Below, one piece after another: positions 37,853-49,881 of a stretch of DNA of 64,000 nt; within the stretch, counting starts at the first letter, position 1, and every line of letters starts with the position of its first letter. Made by a program: the position numbers and the translations under genes. This DNA comes from Rhizobium sp. BT03. Lineage in GTDB: Bacteria > Pseudomonadota > Alphaproteobacteria > Rhizobiales > Rhizobiaceae. A model generated the notes under the pieces. That model did not search any database. It was not told the DNA's origin and was given only the letters and a program-made list of their open reading frames with translations. The stretch lies in assembly GCF_030053155.1 (NCBI RefSeq), contig NZ_CP125640.1, positions 2,927,501 through 2,991,500 of the forward strand, read 5' to 3'.

Positions 37853-39016
37853 ATGCAACCCATGCCGGACTACGCGCTCAGCGTCTGCGAACAGCTTAAA
37901 GCGCTGACCGCCTCGGGCGCGCTGCAGGTCGATTCCGCCCAGATGGACGTGGCAAAGAGCCTCGACCGGGTGCTGGCCGGGCTGAAGCAGCGGCGGCCGG
38001 CGGCAAAATCGAGCGCGCTCGGCTGGCTGTTCGCCGCCAAGAAGAAATCCGCCGTTGGCATCAAGGGGCTTTATATCCACGGCAGCGTCGGGCGCGGCAA
38101 GACCATGCTGATGGACATGTTCTTCTCGATGGCGCCGTGCCGGAAGAAGCGCCGCGCGCATTTCCACGAATTCATGGCGGATGTGCACAATCGCATCGCG
38201 GCGCACCGGCTGAAGCTCAAGAACGGCGAGACGAAGCAGGCCGATCCGATGCCGCCGGTTGCCGCAGCCCTTTACGAGGAAGCGGAACTGCTCTGCTTCG
38301 ACGAATTCACGGTCACCGACATCGCCGATGCGATGATCCTGTCGCGGCTGTTTTCCGAGCTATTCGCGCGCGGATGCGTGCTGGTCGCGACCTCGAATGT
38401 CGAGCCCGACAATCTCTACACGGATGGTCTCAATCGCGGCCTGTTCCTGCCCTTCGTCGCTCTTCTCAAGCAGCATGTCGACGTCGTCACCCTGGATTCG
38501 CCGACCGATTACCGGATGGAAAAGCTGAGCAGCCAGCCGGTCTATCTGGTGCCGATCAACGACCATAACGACATGGCGATGGATGCGTCCTGGACGCAGG
38601 CACTGCACGGGCGCAAGGCGCAGCCGCTCGATATTCCGATGAAGGGGCGCGCCATCCATGTGCCGCTCGCCGTCGATCGCATGGCGCGGTTTTCCTTCGC
38701 CGATCTTTGCGACAGACCGCTCGGGGCGGCCGATTTCCTCGCCATCGCCGAGCGCTTCGATATGGTCTTCCTCGATCACGTTCCCTTGCTGGGGCCGGAA
38801 AAGCGCAACCAGATCAAGCGCTTCATCATTCTGGTCGACACCTTCTACGATCATGCGGTGCGGCTTTACATTTCTGCGGCGGCGATGCCGGAGGAGCTTT
38901 TGGTGCACCGACGGGGCACCGAGGGTTTTGAATTCGACCGCACCGCATCGCGGCTGTTTGAGATGCGCAGCGCCGAATATCTTGCGCTGCACCATGAGAA
39001 GCGCGCCGCAGAGTAA
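37853..39016 (+). CDS. zapE: Cell division ATPase ZapE (AFG1 family)
   Basis: 387-residue AAA-type ATPase. Walker A is GSVGRGKTML (about residues 77-86) and Walker B is LLCFDEF; VTDIADAMIL and LVATSNVEPDNLY follow as in AFG1/ZapE. The family works at the Z-ring in E. coli and with mitochondrial protein quality control in eukaryotes. It often sits next to mdh in alphaproteobacteria, as here. Confidence 0.93.
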   Translation: MQPMPDYALSVCEQLKALTASGALQVDSAQMDVAKSLDRVLAGLKQRRPAAKSSALGWLFAAKKKSAVGIKGLYIHGSVGRGKTMLMDMFFSMAPCRKKRRAHFHEFMADVHNRIAAHRLKLKNGETKQADPMPPVAAALYEEAELLCFDEFTVTDIADAMILSRLFSELFARGCVLVATSNVEPDNLYTDGLNRGLFLPFVALLKQHVDVVTLDSPTDYRMEKLSSQPVYLVPINDHNDMAMDASWTQALHGRKAQPLDIPMKGRAIHVPLAVDRMARFSFADLCDRPLGAADFLAIAERFDMVFLDHVPLLGPEKRNQIKRFIILVDTFYDHAVRLYISAAAMPEELLVHRRGTEGFEFDRTASRLFEMRSAEYLALHHEKRAAE

Positions 39017-39034
39017 CAATCCGGTGACATAATA

Positions 39035-39052
39035 TCTTACGTTTACGTAAGA
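39035..39052. promoter_or_regulatory. 18-bp inverted repeat between zapE and mdh
   Basis: TCTTACG (39035-39041) and CGTAAGA (39046-39052) with a 4-base spacer, followed by ATTTTTAT. It lies 18 bases after the zapE stop, so it may be a weak terminator. The two TTACG half-sites could equally be an operator for the mdh-suc operon, which starts 142 bases downstream. Confidence 0.5.
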
Positions 39053-39140
39053 ATTTTTATATCTAAACGATTGAAAATGCTGCATCAAAAATAATGGATT
39101 GCCATTTTTAGGCTTTGGGTCTATGCGATTGCGTCATTGA

Positions 39141-40157
<1,017 letters not shown>

Positions 40158-40193
40158 TTGCTGGGCTGAAGTAATCGAAACAGGGATACACCC

Positions 40194-41387
<1,194 letters not shown>

Positions 41388-41406
41388 TTTTGAAGGATCT
41401 GAAAGA

Positions 41407-42309
41407 ATGTCTATTCTCGTCAATAAAGACACCAAGATCCTCGTTCAGGGTCTGACCGGCAAGACCGGCACGTTCCACACCGAACAGGCGCTCGCCTATT
41501 ACGGCACGCAGATGGTCGGCGGCATCCACCCGAAGAAGGGCGGCGAAACCTGGACCGGCGCAAAGGGCGAAAGCCTGCCGATCTTCGCGACCGTTGCCGA
41601 GGGCAAGGAAAAGACCGGCGCCGACGCGACCGTCATCTATGTTCCGCCGGCCGGTGCTGCCGATGCGATCATCGAGGCGATCGACGCCGAGATCCCGTTC
41701 ATCACCTGCATCACCGAAGGCATCCCCGTCATGGACATGGTGCGCGTCAAGGCGCGCCTCGACCGCTCCAAGTCGCGCCTGCTCGGGCCGAACTGCCCGG
41801 GCATCATGACGCCGGAAGAATGCAAGATCGGCATCATGCCGGGCTCGATCTTCCGCAAGGGTTCGGTCGGCATCGTCTCCCGTTCGGGCACGCTGACCTA
41901 TGAAGCCGTGTTCCAGACCTCCAATGAAGGCCTCGGCCAGACGACGGCCGTTGGCATCGGCGGCGACCCGGTCAAGGGCACCGAGTTCATCGACGTGCTG
42001 GAAATGTTCCTGGCCGACGCAGCCACCCAGTCGATCATCATGATCGGCGAAATCGGCGGCTCGGCAGAGGAAGACGCGGCGCAGTTCCTCAAGGACGAGG
42101 CCAAGAAGGGCCGCAAGAAGCCGATGGCCGGCTTCATTGCCGGCCGCACGGCGCCGAAGGGCCGCACTATGGGCCATGCCGGCGCCGTGGTTTCCGGCGG
42201 CAAGGGCGACGCGGAATCGAAGATCGCGGCGATGGAATCGGCAGGCATCAAGGTGTCGCCGTCTCCGGCCCGCCTCGGCAAGACGCTGGTTGAAGTCCTC
42301 AAGGGCTAA
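41407..42309 (+). CDS. sucD: Succinyl-CoA synthetase alpha subunit
   Basis: 300 residues. The CoA-binding domain begins [21 protein letters not shown]; the phosphorylated His is in [12 protein letters not shown] near residue 258. GNCPG-like [12 protein letters not shown] is intact. The ATG at 41407 is the accepted start; the open frame to 41350 lies within sucC. The gap to sucA, unlike the other spacings, is long (168 bases) and structured. Confidence 0.97.
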   Translation: MSILVNKDTKILVQGLTGKTGTFHTEQALAYYGTQMVGGIHPKKGGETWTGAKGESLPIFATVAEGKEKTGADATVIYVPPAGAADAIIEAIDAEIPFITCITEGIPVMDMVRVKARLDRSKSRLLGPNCPGIMTPEECKIGIMPGSIFRKGSVGIVSRSGTLTYEAVFQTSNEGLGQTTAVGIGGDPVKGTEFIDVLEMFLADAATQSIIMIGEIGGSAEEDAAQFLKDEAKKGRKKPMAGFIAGRTAPKGRTMGHAGAVVSGGKGDAESKIAAMESAGIKVSPSPARLGKTLVEVLKG

Positions 42310-42322
42310 ACCAACCTATACC

Positions 42323-42357
42323 CCGGGCGGAGGAGCGGCATCTGCGCTTCCGCCCGG
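42323..42357 (+). promoter_or_regulatory. Stem-loop in the sucD-sucA spacer
   Basis: CCGGGCGGA (42323-42331) pairs with TCCGCCCGG (42349-42357) across 17 bases. Only TCT follows, so full termination is doubtful; partial attenuation or message processing between sucD and sucA is possible. Confidence 0.5.
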
Positions 42358-42451
42358 TCTTCGGCACGAGACAGGCAGATGCGCCGCGGACAGGCGGCAA
42401 TGGGAATGCGGCAGCCGGCGATCGAGCCGGCAAATTCATCAAAGTCAGGAG

Positions 42452-42469
42452 GCGGACGGAAGCGTCCGC
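42452..42469 (+). promoter_or_regulatory. Hairpin between the Shine-Dalgarno and start codon of sucA
   Basis: GCGGACG (42452-42458) and CGTCCGC (42463-42469) form a perfect 7-bp stem with a GAAG loop. It starts at the last base of AGGAGG (42447-42452) and ends 8 bases before the sucA ATG (42478). Without folding, the ribosome binding site is 25 bases from the ATG, too far; folding would bring it near. Confidence 0.6.
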
Positions 42470-42477
42470 ATATCACC

Positions 42478-45462
42478 ATGGCACGGCAAGAAGCCAACGA
42501 GCAGTTTCAGATCACCTCGTTTCTGGATGGCGCCAACGCTGCCTATATCGAGCAGCTTCACGCGCGCTACGAAGAGGACCCGGCATCGGTCGACGATCAG
42601 TGGCGCGCCTTCTTCAAGGCGCTGGAGGAAGATCCCAGCGATGTGAAAAGGGCGGCCAAGGGGGCTTCCTGGCGCAAGAAGAACTGGCCGATCCAGGCCG
42701 GCGGCGACCTGGTGTCGGCTCTCGACGGCGATTGGGGCATCGTCGAAAAGGTCATCGAAACCAAGGTCAAGGCCAAGGCCGAAGCGCAGGGCAAGCCCGC
42801 CGACGGCGCCGATGTGCTGCAGGCGACGCGCGATTCCGTGCGCGCCATCATGATGATCCGCGCCTACCGCATGCGCGGCCACCTGCATGCCAAGCTCGAC
42901 CCGCTCGGAATCGCCGCTTCGGTCGACGACTATCGCGAGCTGTCGCCGGAAAATTACGGCTTCACCTCAGCCGATTACGACCGCAGGATCTTCATCGACA
43001 ACGTGCTCGGCCTGGAATACGCGACCATCCGCGAGATGATCGATATCCTCGAGCGCACCTATTGCTCGACGCTCGGCGTCGAATTCATGCATATCTCCAA
43101 TCCTGAGGAGAAGGCCTGGATCCAGGAGCGTATCGAAGGGCCTGATAAGGGCGTCGCCTTCTCGGCTGAAGGCAAGAAGGCGATCCTCGCCAAGCTGGTC
43201 GAAGCCGAAGGTTACGAGCAGTTCCTCGATGTCAAGTTCAAGGGCACCAAGCGTTTCGGCCTCGACGGCGGCGAGTCGCTGATCCCGGCCTTGGAGCAGA
43301 TCCTCAAGCGCGGCGGCCATCTCGGCCTCAAGGAAGCCGTGTTCGGCATGGCCCATCGCGGCCGCCTCAACGTGCTGTCCCAGGTCATGGGCAAGCCGCA
43401 CCGGGCGATCTTCCACGAGTTCAAGGGCGGCTCCTACGCACCCGACGAAGTCGAAGGCTCGGGCGACGTCAAGTACCATCTCGGCGCCTCTTCCGACCGC
43501 GAATTCGACGGCAACAAGGTCCACGTCTCGCTGACGGCAAACCCGTCGCACCTCGAAATCGTCGACCCTGTCGTCATGGGCAAGGCCCGCGCCAAGCAGG
43601 ACATGAGCGCCACGGTATGGGATGGCGACATCATTCCGCTGTCCGAACGCGCCAAGGTTCTGCCGCTCCTGATCCATGGCGACGCCGCCTTCGCCGGCCA
43701 GGGCGTCATTGCCGAAATCCTTGGCCTTTCCGGCCTGCGCGGCCATCGCGTCGCCGGCACCATGCACGTCATCATCAACAACCAGATCGGCTTCACCACG
43801 AACCCGGCCTTCTCGCGTTCGTCGCCCTATCCGTCCGACGTCGCCAAGATGATCGAGGCGCCGATCTTCCACGTCAACGGCGACGATCCGGAAGCGGTGG
43901 TCTATGCGGCGAAGGTCGCGACCGAATTCCGCATGAAGTTCCACAAGCCTGTGGTGGTCGACCTGTTCTGCTACCGCCGCTACGGCCACAATGAAGGCGA
44001 CGAACCGTCCTTCACGCAGCCGAAGATGTACAAGGTGATCCGTGGCCACAAGACCGTGCTGCAGCTCTATGCGGCCCGCCTCGTCGCCGAGGGCCTGCTC
44101 ACCGAAGGCGAAGTCGAAAAGATGAAGGCCGATTGGCGCGCCCATCTTGAGCAGGAGTTCGAGGCCGGCCAGCACTATAAGCCGAATAAGGCCGACTGGC
44201 TGGACGGCGAGTGGTCGGGCCTGCGCGCCGCCGACAATGCCGACGAGCAGCGCCGCGGCAAGACCGCCGTGCCGATGAAGACGCTGAAGGACATCGGCCG
44301 CAAGCTGTCCGAGATCCCGGCGGGCTTCACCGCACACCGGACGATCCAGCGCTTCATGGAAAACCGCGCCAACATGATCGCCACCGGCGAGGGTATCGAC
44401 TGGGCGATGGCCGAAGCGCTCTCCTTCGGCGCGCTCTGTGTCGAAGGCAGCAAGATACGCCTGTCCGGCCAGGATTGCGAACGCGGCACCTTCTCGCAGC
44501 GCCACTCGGTTCTCTACGATCAGGAAACCGAGGAACGCTATATCCCGCTCGCCAATCTTTCACCGACGCAGGGGCGCTACGAAGTCATCAATTCGATGCT
44601 TTCGGAAGAAGCCGTACTCGGTTTCGAATATGGTTACTCGCTGGCCCGCCCGAATGCGCTGACGCTCTGGGAAGCGCAGTTCGGCGATTTCGCCAACGGC
44701 GCGCAGGTGGTCTTCGACCAGTTCATCTCGTCGGGCGAACGCAAGTGGCTGCGCATGTCGGGCCTCGTCTGCCTGCTGCCGCATGGCTATGAGGGCCAGG
44801 GTCCGGAACACTCCTCGGCCCGCCTCGAGCGTTTCCTGCAGCTCTGCGCTGAGGATAACATGCAGGTCGCCAACGTCACGACGCCGGCGAACTACTTCCA
44901 CATCCTGCGCCGGCAGCTGAAGCGCGACTTCCGCAAGCCGCTGATCCTGATGACGCCGAAGTCGCTGCTGCGCCACAAGCGGGCGGTCTCGACGCTTGCC
45001 GAAATGGCCGGCGAATCCGCCTTCCATCGCCTGCTCTGGGACGATGCCGAGGTGATCAAGGACGGCCCGATCAAGCTGCAGAAGGACAACAAGATCCGCC
45101 GCGTCGTCATGTGCTCCGGCAAGGTCTATTACGATCTTCTCGAAGAGCGTGAAAAGCGCGGCATCGACGACGTCTATCTGCTGCGTGTCGAGCAGCTCTA
45201 TCCGTTCCCGGCAAAGGCGCTGATCAACGAGCTGTCGCGCTTCCGCAATGCCGAGATGGTCTGGTGCCAGGAAGAGCCGAAGAACATGGGCGCATGGTCG
45301 TTCATCGACCCCTTCCTCGAATGGGTGCTCGCCCATATCGATGCGAAGTACCAGCGCGTCCGGTACACCGGCCGTCCGGCCGCCGCCTCGCCGGCGACGG
45401 GCCTGATGTCCAAGCATCTGTCGCAGCTCGCCGCATTCCTTGAGGATGCACTGGGCGGCTAA
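42478..45462 (+). CDS. sucA: 2-oxoglutarate dehydrogenase E1 component
   Basis: 994 residues. Thiamine-diphosphate enzyme that decarboxylates 2-oxoglutarate and passes succinyl to SucB. N-terminal peptide FLDGANAAYIEQLHARYEEDP is typical of alphaproteobacteria. The MAHRGRLNVL motif, ThDP site GDAAFAGQGVIAE and HNEGDEPSFTQP are present. The ATG at 42478 (MARQEANEQFQITSF) fits homologues; the frame runs open to 42379 only within the structured leader. Confidence 0.97.
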   Translation: MARQEANEQFQITSFLDGANAAYIEQLHARYEEDPASVDDQWRAFFKALEEDPSDVKRAAKGASWRKKNWPIQAGGDLVSALDGDWGIVEKVIETKVKAKAEAQGKPADGADVLQATRDSVRAIMMIRAYRMRGHLHAKLDPLGIAASVDDYRELSPENYGFTSADYDRRIFIDNVLGLEYATIREMIDILERTYCSTLGVEFMHISNPEEKAWIQERIEGPDKGVAFSAEGKKAILAKLVEAEGYEQFLDVKFKGTKRFGLDGGESLIPALEQILKRGGHLGLKEAVFGMAHRGRLNVLSQVMGKPHRAIFHEFKGGSYAPDEVEGSGDVKYHLGASSDREFDGNKVHVSLTANPSHLEIVDPVVMGKARAKQDMSATVWDGDIIPLSERAKVLPLLIHGDAAFAGQGVIAEILGLSGLRGHRVAGTMHVIINNQIGFTTNPAFSRSSPYPSDVAKMIEAPIFHVNGDDPEAVVYAAKVATEFRMKFHKPVVVDLFCYRRYGHNEGDEPSFTQPKMYKVIRGHKTVLQLYAARLVAEGLLTEGEVEKMKADWRAHLEQEFEAGQHYKPNKADWLDGEWSGLRAADNADEQRRGKTAVPMKTLKDIGRKLSEIPAGFTAHRTIQRFMENRANMIATGEGIDWAMAEALSFGALCVEGSKIRLSGQDCERGTFSQRHSVLYDQETEERYIPLANLSPTQGRYEVINSMLSEEAVLGFEYGYSLARPNALTLWEAQFGDFANGAQVVFDQFISSGERKWLRMSGLVCLLPHGYEGQGPEHSSARLERFLQLCAEDNMQVANVTTPANYFHILRRQLKRDFRKPLILMTPKSLLRHKRAVSTLAEMAGESAFHRLLWDDAEVIKDGPIKLQKDNKIRRVVMCSGKVYYDLLEEREKRGIDDVYLLRVEQLYPFPAKALINELSRFRNAEMVWCQEEPKNMGAWSFIDPFLEWVLAHIDAKYQRVRYTGRPAAASPATGLMSKHLSQLAAFLEDALGG

Positions 45463-45477
45463 TACAAGGGGGGCGCA

Positions 45478-45786
45478 ATGGCTTATTTCTTTCTGAGACT
45501 GCTGCCGCCGCGCCCCACTTTCCCGCATGACGGAACGGACGAGGAAATGGCGGCGATGAAACGCCATGTCGAATACTGGCACCGGCACGCCCTTGCGGGA
45601 ACGGCGATCGTCGTCGGCCCCGTCTTCGAGGGTGAAGGCGCCTTCGGCATGGCGATCGTCGAAGTCGAGGATCAGGCGGCGGCGCGGGGTCTTGCCGATG
45701 GCGACCCGATCATCGCTTCCGGTTTCGGCTTCCGTTTCGATATCCTGCCGATGCCCTCGATCATCTTGCGGCCGCCCGCCGTCTGA
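45478..45786 (+). CDS. YciI-like protein in the suc operon
   Basis: 102 residues with the YciI fold pattern: MAYFFLRLLPPRPTFPHD, EEMAAMKRHVEYWHRH, GPVFEGEGAFGMAIVEV and DGDPIIASGFGFRF. It sits between sucA (15 bases) and sucB (40 bases) and so should be co-transcribed. Its function is unknown; position hints at a small metabolite-handling or repair role near 2-oxoglutarate metabolism, but nothing in the sequence proves it. Confidence 0.85.
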   Translation: MAYFFLRLLPPRPTFPHDGTDEEMAAMKRHVEYWHRHALAGTAIVVGPVFEGEGAFGMAIVEVEDQAAARGLADGDPIIASGFGFRFDILPMPSIILRPPAV

Positions 45787-45826
45787 AACGCTTAAAACGA
45801 ACACACACGAAATCAGGATCTGAACA

Positions 45827-47092
<1,266 letters not shown>

Positions 47093-47107
47093 AGTATTTG
47101 TTTTCAC

Positions 47108-47152
47108 GCAATTCCGGACGCAAAAACCGCTGCACACTTTTGCTGGAATTGC
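47108..47152. repeat. Palindromic intergenic repeat, copy D
   Basis: Outer arms GCAATTCC (47108-47115) and GGAATTGC (47145-47152) differ from the ATGTCG/CGACAT arms of the other copies, but the core (GCAAAA, CCGCTGCACA, CTTTTGC) is the same. It lies between sucB and the DUF4241-like gene and may end or process the suc message. Confidence 0.55.
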
Positions 47153-47171
47153 TTTAAGGGGAGCGCTTTCG

Positions 47172-47921
47172 ATGCGGAACCGGATCATGCGAGCGGCGCG
47201 CCTTCTTCTCTGCGCTGCCGCCGCGCATGCACCGGTCTCGGCGTCGGCGGCCGGCTTCGATATCAGCAAGGCAAACAGCAATTTCGAGCTGGTGGCGCTC
47301 AGCGACGCCGAACTCTCCGGACGGTCGATCAACGCGATCCACATGGGCAATGTCGAGCTGACCTCCGGGCGCATCGTCGCGGCCGATCCGCTCGCCCAGC
47401 CCGATCGGCCGGCGCTGGCAAGAACGGTTGCGCCGGGCGACTATCCGGTGACGCTCTACCAGGCGTTCGGGCGCATCGCCGCCGCCAGCATGCGGTTTGG
47501 CGAGGGCAAGCCGGATCATTGGGAGCTTGCGGTCGTGCCCGGCCAGGACGTCGCGACGCTGAAGGACGGCGAGATTTTCGGCTATCCGGTCGATGCCGGC
47601 CTCGGCTGTTACATGGATGCCGATACGCTTGAGCTGATCGGGGAGCGTGAAGCGCAGGCGCAGGCGCAAAAACCTGACGCCGATGTCAATTATTACGACG
47701 ATGTGCTGGCCGCGGATCTCGATGCCAACAAGGGCCATTATGCGTTGCATCGGCCGGTCGCCGGCAAGAGAGGCAATGTCGCGGTGTTCTGGAGCGGCTG
47801 GGGCGACGGTTTCTATCCGGTTTTCTGGGGGCTCGACCGGGATGGCCGGGCGCTGGTGCTGCTGACGGATTTCAACGTTGTCGAGAATGCCGACGGGCGG
47901 AAGGAATCGAAGCTGCAATGA
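47172..47921 (+). CDS. Exported DUF4241-like protein
   Basis: 249 residues. A signal peptide (AARLLLCAAAAHAPVSASAAG) suggests periplasmic location. The mature part contains RTVAPGDYPVTLYQAFGRIAA, GYPVDAGLGCYMDADTLE and GNVAVFWSGWGDGFYPVFWG, a set that matches the DUF4241 family, of unknown function. AAGGGGAG precedes the ATG at proper distance. Overlaps the next gene by four bases (ATGA), so the two are probably made together. Confidence 0.72.
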   Translation: MRNRIMRAARLLLCAAAAHAPVSASAAGFDISKANSNFELVALSDAELSGRSINAIHMGNVELTSGRIVAADPLAQPDRPALARTVAPGDYPVTLYQAFGRIAAASMRFGEGKPDHWELAVVPGQDVATLKDGEIFGYPVDAGLGCYMDADTLELIGEREAQAQAQKPDADVNYYDDVLAADLDANKGHYALHRPVAGKRGNVAVFWSGWGDGFYPVFWGLDRDGRALVLLTDFNVVENADGRKESKLQ

Positions 47922-48448
47922 GCGGGAGTGTCGGGATCACGGCGAAGCGGAAAGGCGTGGCTGCAATCGCCGCCGCTGCGTTTTGCGCCGTTCCGGTGTC
48001 CTTGCTCGGGGCGGAATGCAAGCAGGAACGGGCCGTTTATGTCGATCGTGATGGCGCCTATGAATTGCGCTTTGCACCGCTGAATTCCGCCTCGGCTGCC
48101 GCCAGCAACCAGTTCAAGGTGAGTGCCCTCAAGACGCCGGTCGTGATGGAAGGCTATGTCATGCCGTCGGAAGATCCGGTGCGCGCCATCGGCATTCTGA
48201 TGTTCAATTGCCCAGAGGGTGATGCGACCGGCGCCGATCTCGATGCCTGCACGGTCTGGCAGGGCGCCGTCTATGGCGTGGACGCCAAGGGCGAGATGGA
48301 CAATCTGCAGCCGGAAGGGGCTGCGGCGGCCGAAAGGCTGGTGCTTCCCGGCCTTGGTCCTGCCATCCGCGAATCCAGCGCCTGGGGCGAGGGCAAGGCT
48401 TCCGTGGCGCCATGGGACGTGCTGACATTCAAGGAGTGTGCGACATGA
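47918..48448 (+). CDS. Exported protein of unknown function paired with the DUF4241-like gene
   Basis: 176 residues with a basic start and a hydrophobic segment (GVAAIAAAAFCAVPVSLLGAE), probably a signal peptide cut near residue 32. The mature domain has three further cysteines (for example FNCPEG, DACTVW, FKECAT) that may form disulfides. I do not recognise it. It is linked to both neighbours by four-base overlaps (ATGA at each end), so it belongs to one translational unit with the DUF4241-like and SDR genes. Confidence 0.68.
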   Translation: MSGSVGITAKRKGVAAIAAAAFCAVPVSLLGAECKQERAVYVDRDGAYELRFAPLNSASAAASNQFKVSALKTPVVMEGYVMPSEDPVRAIGILMFNCPEGDATGADLDACTVWQGAVYGVDAKGEMDNLQPEGAAAAERLVLPGLGPAIRESSAWGEGKASVAPWDVLTFKECAT

Positions 48449-49197
48449 GCGATAGCCCTGTTGTTCTCGTGACCGGCGGAAGCCGGGGCATCGGCGCTGC
48501 CGTCTGCCGCCTCGCTGCGCGCCGGGGCTGGCGCGTCGCGGTAAATTACGCCGCCAACCGCAAGGCCGCGGATGCTGTCGTGGCGTCGATCGTCGAGAAT
48601 GGCGGCGAGGCGGTGGCGATCGAGGGCGATGTCGGCAAGGCTGCGGATATCACCGCGATGTTTGCGGCGGTCGACCGCCATTTCGGCCGGCTCGACGGTC
48701 TCGTCAACAATGCCGGCATCGTCGACTATCCGCAGCGGGTCGATGAGATGTCGGCGGAGCGGATCGAGCGCATGCTGCGCATCAATGTCACCGGCTCCAT
48801 CCTCTGCGCCGCAGAGGCCATACGCCGCATGTCGAGCCGATACAGCGGGCGGGGCGGGGCGATCGTCAATATCTCGTCGATGGCGGCGATCCTGGGTTCG
48901 GCGACGCAATATGTCGATTATGCCGCCTCGAAGGCGGCAATCGATACGTTCACGGTGGGGCTTTCGCGCGAGGTCGCCGCAGAGGGCATTCGCGTGAATG
49001 CCATCAGGCCCGGCGTCATCGAAACGGATCTCCATGCATCCGGCGGGCTGCCGGAGCGGGCGCGCGAAATGGCGCCGTCGATCCCGATGCAGCGGGCCGG
49101 CACGGCCGAGGAGGTGGCGGATGCGGTCCTCTATCTTCTGTCACCCTCGGCTTCCTATATCACCGGCGCGATCCTCAATGTGAGCGGCGGCCGCTAA
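48445..49197 (+). CDS. SDR family oxidoreductase (FabG-like)
   Basis: 250 residues, classical SDR. Cofactor motif VTGGSRGIGAAV (residues 9-20), NNAG, catalytic Ser in NISSMA and YAASK as Tyr-Lys pair. The C-terminal ITGAILNVSGGR is typical of FabG-like enzymes with glucose or acyl substrates; the true substrate is unknown. Overlaps the preceding stop by four bases and is followed by the LysE-type gene after 19 bases. Confidence 0.9.
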   Translation: MSDSPVVLVTGGSRGIGAAVCRLAARRGWRVAVNYAANRKAADAVVASIVENGGEAVAIEGDVGKAADITAMFAAVDRHFGRLDGLVNNAGIVDYPQRVDEMSAERIERMLRINVTGSILCAAEAIRRMSSRYSGRGGAIVNISSMAAILGSATQYVDYAASKAAIDTFTVGLSREVAAEGIRVNAIRPGVIETDLHASGGLPERAREMAPSIPMQRAGTAEEVADAVLYLLSPSASYITGAILNVSGGR

Positions 49198-49216
49198 GAG
49201 ACAGGGCGAAAACAGC

Positions 49217-49855
49217 ATGCAGTATATTCTCGAATTCCTCGGCCTGATGGCGGTTTTCTCGATCTTCATTGTCGTGCCGGGCGCCGATTTCGCCGTCATT
49301 CTGCGCCAGAGCATCGTGCATGGGCGCCGCGCCGCTGTTATGACCGGGCTCGGCATGGGTTTCTCGCTGCTCTTTCATATCAGCTACACGATCCTCGGCC
49401 TCGGCCTGATCGTCTCCAAATCGCTGATGCTGTTTGCGATGATCAAATGGGCGGGTGTCGCCTACCTCGTCTATCTCGGCATCAAGTCGTTCCGCGAGCC
49501 GGGCTTCAACGTGCAGGAAATCGAAGTGACGGCCGAGGACCGCAAGCCGGTCTCGATGCTGACATGCCTCGGCATGGGCTTCATCACCAATGCGCTGAAC
49601 CCGAAGCCGGTGCTGTTCTTCCTGTCCTTGTTTTCGACGCTCGTCCATCACGACACGCCGGCGCTGATCCAGTTCTCCTACGGCATCGGCATGGCGACGG
49701 CGCTGGTCGCCTGGTTTGCCGGCGTCTCCTATTTCTTCACGGTCAAGGCGATCCGTGACCGCTTCATCGCCAGCGGCAAATGGTTCAACCGCATTACCGG
49801 AGCAGCACTCGTCGGCTTCGGCTTTCGCCTCGCGCTGTCGCGCGCGGCCGACTAA
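49217..49855 (+). CDS. LysE family exporter within the suc-lpd cluster
   Basis: 212 residues with about six membrane segments. VVPGADFAVILRQSIVHGRRAA replaces the usual PGP motif with PGA, and MGFITNALNPKPVLFFLSLF is the second family signature. Third LysE-type gene in the window. It lies 26 bases before lpdA and so should share its transcript. The substrate is unknown. Confidence 0.85.
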   Translation: MQYILEFLGLMAVFSIFIVVPGADFAVILRQSIVHGRRAAVMTGLGMGFSLLFHISYTILGLGLIVSKSLMLFAMIKWAGVAYLVYLGIKSFREPGFNVQEIEVTAEDRKPVSMLTCLGMGFITNALNPKPVLFFLSLFSTLVHHDTPALIQFSYGIGMATALVAWFAGVSYFFTVKAIRDRFIASGKWFNRITGAALVGFGFRLALSRAAD

Positions 49856-49881
49856 TTGAAAAATCCAAAGGGAAAGAAGCA

